Source of the DNA: Pantoea phytobeneficialis
Lineage (GTDB): Bacteria > Pseudomonadota > Gammaproteobacteria > Enterobacterales > Enterobacteriaceae
Direction of reading: 5' to 3'
DNA: 64,000 bases
NCBI RefSeq assembly: GCF_009728735.1
Contig: NZ_CP024639.1
Span: 62,001 to 126,000, forward strand
Shown here: positions 61,151 to 64,000 of the stretch, piece after piece
Position numbering within the stretch: position 1 is the first letter of the stretch
Layout of the letters: the number at the start of each line of letters is the position of its first letter
Notes under the pieces: generated by a model
The model's input: the letters and a program-made list of their open reading frames with translations, nothing else
What the model was told of the DNA's origin: nothing
Databases searched by the model: none
Translations under genes and position numbers: made by a program

Positions 61151-61200
61151 GGTCATTTTCCGCTTACAAAGATAGATACAAACTTCGCCATTATCTTAGC

Positions 61201-61239
61201 TTGACTTAGGCTGCCTTGATACCTAGTTTATCTAGGTAT
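61201..61239 (+). promoter_or_regulatory. Promoter and PadR-type operator of the cupin operon
   Basis: TTGACT (61201-61206), 17 bases, TAGTTT (61224-61229). The operator ATACCTAGTTTATCTAGGTA (61219-61238, palindrome to 61239) covers the -10. It lies between the divergent padR and cupin genes. Confidence 0.8.
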
Positions 61240-61311
61240 GATAATGAAACCGGATGGCTAATTTTGCAATCTGTTCCGGTACTGGCAGACCACGATATTT
61301 CAGGAAGGGAT

Positions 61312-61887
61312 ATGGCTCACTTCACCCGACGCAACTTTTTGCAGCACTCGGCGCTACTGGCTTTGTTTTTACCCTCTCTCGCCGTGCAGGCCGCAGACAG
61401 TTCAACCGCAATGCCATTGCAGTTGGTCAATCAATGGCGTCTGTCAGCTGATGGATGGGTGCCGAATAATCCCGCCTTACCCGTTATGCATTTCCGTACG
61501 ACACAGCCTGAGACTACTGCGGGCGGGTTGATTAAGGCCGGATGGACGCAGCAATGGCAGGGAAAACCCTTCGCCTATCAGCATTTCCATAGCAGTACGC
61601 ATGTGATTTTTGTCGTAGCGGTAGGCAATGGTCAGTTGCAGATTGGCGGCGATAACGGCGAGGTGGTGCCAGCCAGGGTTGGCGATGTGATTTTTTTACC
61701 GGCAGGGACAGGTCAGCGCCTGTTGCAGAGCAGCCATGATTTTTCGGTTCTGGCGTGCTATCCCGAGGGCAACAATTGGGATGTCTGTCGATCGGCGATC
61801 AATGCAGAAACGCTGCAAAGAGCGTCGAATCAAAAACTGGAAAATCGCACCCGCCGATTTTTTAACCGCAGCGGTACAGTGATTTAA
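61312..61887 (+). CDS. Tat-exported cupin-domain protein
   Basis: A 191-residue protein. The twin-arginine signal FTRRNFLQHSALLALFLPS ends near AVQA. The rest is a cupin: YQHFHSSTHVIFVV supplies metal-binding histidines, and VGDVIFLPAGTGQRLL is motif 2. A periplasmic, possibly metal-bound enzyme or binding protein. The start at 61312 follows AGGAAGGG; the frame opens at 61216 within the operator. Confidence 0.8.
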   Translation: MAHFTRRNFLQHSALLALFLPSLAVQAADSSTAMPLQLVNQWRLSADGWVPNNPALPVMHFRTTQPETTAGGLIKAGWTQQWQGKPFAYQHFHSSTHVIFVVAVGNGQLQIGGDNGEVVPARVGDVIFLPAGTGQRLLQSSHDFSVLACYPEGNNWDVCRSAINAETLQRASNQKLENRTRRFFNRSGTVI

Positions 61888-61913
61888 ATCATATTTATAC
61901 GAGAGAAAACCTG

Positions 61914-62207
61914 ATGAGCGGAAATATTAAGCTGGTTATTGCCAAATTTATTGCCCAGGAAGGGAAGGGAGAGGAATTATTTGCAGCCATTGAGCGCTGC
62001 ATTGCTCCCAGTCGCGCTGAAGAGGGATGTATTCATTATGACGTTTATAAGAATACGGAAGATGAGAATATCTTTCTGATCCACGAAAAATGGAAAGGCG
62101 AACCGGCGATTCAATTTCACTTCGAGCAAACCCATTTTAAACGTTTGCTTGCTGATACTGATCCATTACTTGCTGCCGTACCCGATATTAAAAGCATCGA
62201 TTTATAA
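61914..62207 (+). CDS. Antibiotic-biosynthesis monooxygenase (ABM) domain protein
   Basis: A 97-residue dimeric ferredoxin-like protein of the putative quinol monooxygenase type (YgiN-like): LVIAKFIAQEGKGEELFAAI, SRAEEGCIHYDVYKN, and NIFLIHEKWKGEPAIQFH. It may oxidise or reduce quinones without a cofactor. It is 26 bases after the cupin gene and same strand. Confidence 0.88.
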   Translation: MSGNIKLVIAKFIAQEGKGEELFAAIERCIAPSRAEEGCIHYDVYKNTEDENIFLIHEKWKGEPAIQFHFEQTHFKRLLADTDPLLAAVPDIKSIDL

Positions 62208-62228
62208 TTCAGAAGAAAGGAGAAAGCC

Positions 62229-62777
62229 GTGTTATCACGCGTTCATACAGGATTATTTGCAGGCCTGATGTTATGTTCTGCCGGCGCGTTGGCTGCGCCC
62301 TTTACGCTGCACTCAACCCAGTTCCACAATGCAGGGAAATTACCGGTTGCGATGGGCGGCGGTGGCCAGTGTCCTGGGCAAAACGTTTCACCGCAGCTGA
62401 GCTGGAGTGGCGCACCGGCCAACACCAAAAGTTATGTGCTGCTGATTGAAGATCCACAGGGGGCCAACGGCCTGGGCATGACACATTTCCTTGGTTACGG
62501 CATCGACAGCAGTCGTCACCAATTTGCTAAAGGGGATCTGACCGGTGTTGTTGGCTATACCCCAGGCACCAATGGGAAGAATGTTCAGGATTATTCCGGT
62601 CCTTGCCCTCCGGTGAATGGTGATATTCACAACTATAACTTCACCTTAATTGCTACCGATTATGCTCCTGATGCGCTGCAAAAAGGGCTGGCAAGAGAGG
62701 CTGTCATGTCGCAACTGAAAGGTCATGTTCTGGCATCAGCAGGTCTGGTCGGTCAGTTTATTATGCCTAAGAAATAA
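62229..62777 (+). CDS. YbhB/YbcL-type phosphatidylethanolamine-binding protein family, exported
   Basis: A 182-residue PEBP-fold protein with a Sec signal peptide ending in AGALAA. Motifs: CPGQNVSPQLSW, YVLLIEDPQ and the PPVNGDIHNYNFTLIATD block with the anion-binding His. Bacterial members bind small anionic or phospholipid-like ligands in the periplasm; roles are unclear. The start is GTG with AAAGGAG upstream. Confidence 0.88.
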   Translation: MLSRVHTGLFAGLMLCSAGALAAPFTLHSTQFHNAGKLPVAMGGGGQCPGQNVSPQLSWSGAPANTKSYVLLIEDPQGANGLGMTHFLGYGIDSSRHQFAKGDLTGVVGYTPGTNGKNVQDYSGPCPPVNGDIHNYNFTLIATDYAPDALQKGLAREAVMSQLKGHVLASAGLVGQFIMPKK

Positions 62778-62786
62778 GGTGAAAAG

Positions 62787-62972
62787 ATGCCAGAAATTAT
62801 TGTGCACATGGTGAGCGGCCGCACAGCTGACCAAAAGAAAAAACTGATGGATGGAATTTATCAGGCAGTGAAAGACGCCTTACCGGTTAAAGAGGAATAC
62901 ATTGTTATTTCGCTGATTGAAACGGACAAAGAACACAAGTCCCGCGGCGGTATTTTATTTAAAGATCTTTAA
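62787..62972 (+). CDS. 4-oxalocrotonate tautomerase family enzyme
   Basis: A 61-residue tautomerase. Pro1 after removal of Met (MPEIIVHMVSG) is the catalytic base, and RTADQKKKLMDGIYQAV forms the helix. It isomerises keto/enol forms of unsaturated acids; the natural substrate is not known. It is ten bases after the PEBP gene with a GGTGAAAAG ribosome-like site. Part of the PadR-controlled operon. Confidence 0.88.
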   Translation: MPEIIVHMVSGRTADQKKKLMDGIYQAVKDALPVKEEYIVISLIETDKEHKSRGGILFKDL

Positions 62973-62989
62973 TTACCAGGATAGTTATC

Positions 62990-63739
62990 ATGCTTATTCT
63001 TATTACCGGAGCCACGGCCGGATTCGGCTGGGATTTGGCGCTGCGTTATGCGCAACATGGACATCGGGTGATCGCCACCGGGCGGCGGCAGGAACGTCTT
63101 GATGATCTTAAAGCCATAGCCGGAGACAACATTTTCACCCTCAAGCTGGATGTGAGTGATTCACTGGCGGTTGATAGCCTGCTGGAACAACTGCCGCTGA
63201 ACTGGCGGGACATTGATGTATTGATTAATAACGCCGGTCTGGCTTTGGGGCTGGAGCCTGCTCAGCAGGCCAGCATGGACGACTGGAACCAGATGATTGA
63301 CGTCAACATCAAAGGTCTGGTGCATGTGACAAGGGTGGTTTTACCGGGGATGGTTGCACGCAATCGCGGCCATATTATCAATCTCGGCTCGACGGCGGGC
63401 AGCTGGCCTTATGCGGGCGGCAACGTCTATGGCGCGTCAAAAGCTTTCGTGCGGCAGTTCAGCCTGAATTTACGCACCGATTTAGCGGGTACCGCAGTAC
63501 GTGTTACCAATATCGAACCGGGACTGGTCGGTGGGACAGAGTTCTCCAGCGTGCGGTTCAAGGGAGATGCCGGGCGCGTTGATCAGACGTATGCCAATAC
63601 GCAACCCCTGTTGCCGGAAGATATCACCGAAGCCATTTGGTGGGTCAGCAGTCTGCCTGCGCATGTGAATATCAACACGTTGGAAATGATGCCAGTTTGC
63701 CAGTCATATGGCGGATTGCGCGTGATTAAAGGCGAGTAA
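62990..63739 (+). CDS. ydfG: YdfG-like NADP-dependent 3-hydroxy acid dehydrogenase
   Basis: A 249-residue SDR, a close match to E. coli YdfG along its length: TGATAGFGWDLALRYAQHG, NNAGLALGLEPAQ, GSTAGSWPYAGGNVYGASKA (Ser and the YxxxK) and IEPGLVGGTEFSSVRFKGD. YdfG reduces or oxidises serine, malonic semialdehyde and allo-threonine. This is probably a paralogue of a chromosomal copy. It is the last gene of the operon and is followed by a hairpin. Confidence 0.92.
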   Translation: MLILITGATAGFGWDLALRYAQHGHRVIATGRRQERLDDLKAIAGDNIFTLKLDVSDSLAVDSLLEQLPLNWRDIDVLINNAGLALGLEPAQQASMDDWNQMIDVNIKGLVHVTRVVLPGMVARNRGHIINLGSTAGSWPYAGGNVYGASKAFVRQFSLNLRTDLAGTAVRVTNIEPGLVGGTEFSSVRFKGDAGRVDQTYANTQPLLPEDITEAIWWVSSLPAHVNINTLEMMPVCQSYGGLRVIKGE

Positions 63740-63745
63740 AAAAAA

Positions 63746-63818
63746 CGTAGCGGCGCGATTTATCGCGCGTTTTTTCCGGCAACATGCACGGAATTGCGCG
63801 ATAAATCGCACCGCTACG
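63746..63818. terminator. Large GC-rich inverted repeat (REP-like) with T tract
   Basis: The left arm CGTAGCGGCGCGATTTATCG (63746-63765 and onward) pairs with GCGCGATAAATCGCACCGCT (63796-63815 and onward). A T-run follows the left half at 63770. The inner GCGCGAT/ATCGCGC pairs also form local hairpins. It separates convergent genes and probably terminates both. Confidence 0.75.
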
Positions 63819-63827
63819 CGGATTACA

Positions 63828-64000
63828 TTAAGGTTTAGCCAGACTTTCCCGTACTTTTGTCACCTCTTTTGGCGTGACAGCCGGTGCGTTGTTACTCCAG
63901 CCACTACGCACAAATGTTGCCAGTTGCGCTACTTGTTCATCACTCAGTCGGGAAGCAAAGCCCGGCATCGCCATCACAGACGGTGCTTTCGGTGTCGAAG
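63828..64000 (-). CDS. C-terminal part of a cytochrome c subunit (partial)
   Basis: The last 57 codons of a gene that extends beyond the window. It reads VMAMPGFASRLSDEQVAQLA, then TFVRSGWSNNAPAVTPKEV and a short tail ending in SLAKP. The MPGFA Met is the expected axial heme ligand, and the SDEQVAQLATFVRSGW helix is typical of the last cytochrome c domain in multi-heme alcohol or sugar dehydrogenase subunits. The CxxCH motif is outside the window. It may receive electrons in the same periplasmic oxidation pathway as the PQQ enzyme. Confidence 0.8.
   Translation of the reverse strand, partial: STPKAPSVMAMPGFASRLSDEQVAQLATFVRSGWSNNAPAVTPKEVTKVRESLAKP

Noticed and set aside
1..64000. Insertion sequences
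   Set aside because: No transposase frames or terminal inverted repeats with target duplications were visible, apart from the DUF1471 duplication.

Overview
The window looks like part of a large plasmid (a secondary replicon) of an Enterobacterales bacterium. Erwiniaceae, and Pantoea in particular, is the best guess. The reasons are a RepFIB-type initiator flanked by iterons, a ParF/ParG partition module almost identical in pattern to that of TP228, enterobacterial paralogues (yajD, ydfG, asd, rtcRB, DUF1471 proteins), and a GC-rich inverted repeat near the right end of a kind I remember from Pantoea genomes. The genus is an inference. I saw no transposase, CRISPR array, rRNA or complete tRNA.

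Layout. 0-2.9 kb: three small periplasmic DUF1471 proteins around a Fic protein, two of them inside a direct duplication of about 410 bp. 3.3-7.3 kb: a pair of dynamin-like GTPases resembling LeoC/LeoA. 7.4-13.3 kb: LysR/SDR, Nudix, glutathione peroxidase, an orphan colicin E1-type immunity gene, a LOG-family gene fused to the remains of a Nudix gene, and an auxin-efflux-type carrier. 13.5-18.9 kb: an RNA-repair locus (rtcR, then rtcB, an RlaP nucleotidyltransferase and a repeat protein) driven by a sigma-54 promoter. 19.4-27.3 kb: small redox, stress and regulatory genes plus an asd paralogue. 27.4-30.4 kb: an AT-rich patch of unknown genes and a HEAT-like gene broken at a 5-bp tandem repeat. 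30.5-34.5 kb: WYL regulator, VOC, GNAT enzymes and yajD. 34.7-39.2 kb: a galactoside locus (GH42, GPH transporter, AraC regulator).

39.4-44.5 kb is the plasmid core. parF and parG are followed by three arrays of 8-bp repeats. The origin, with iterons on both sides of repA and two DnaA boxes, comes next. 44.6-49.9 kb holds GST/LysR, a DUF3313 lipoprotein, tandem small membrane proteins, two 25-26 residue lipoproteins too short for usual gene callers, and two TetR regulators. A shared half-site links several of these promoters. 50.0-53.2 kb encodes two Tat-exported hydrolase-like proteins and a small partner.

53.2-54.8 kb: an HTH-Fic protein whose catalytic histidine is replaced by glutamine, preceded by eight phased GGGCCGTAAA-like repeats. 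55.3-64.0 kb: a PQQ dehydrogenase, an ATP/ADP-translocase-like carrier, an aldo/keto reductase, a PadR/membrane-protein pair, a cupin operon ending in a ydfG-like SDR, and the 3' end of a cytochrome c gene. Three promoters here carry the same CCTAG...CTAGG operator over the -10, which suggests one PadR regulon.
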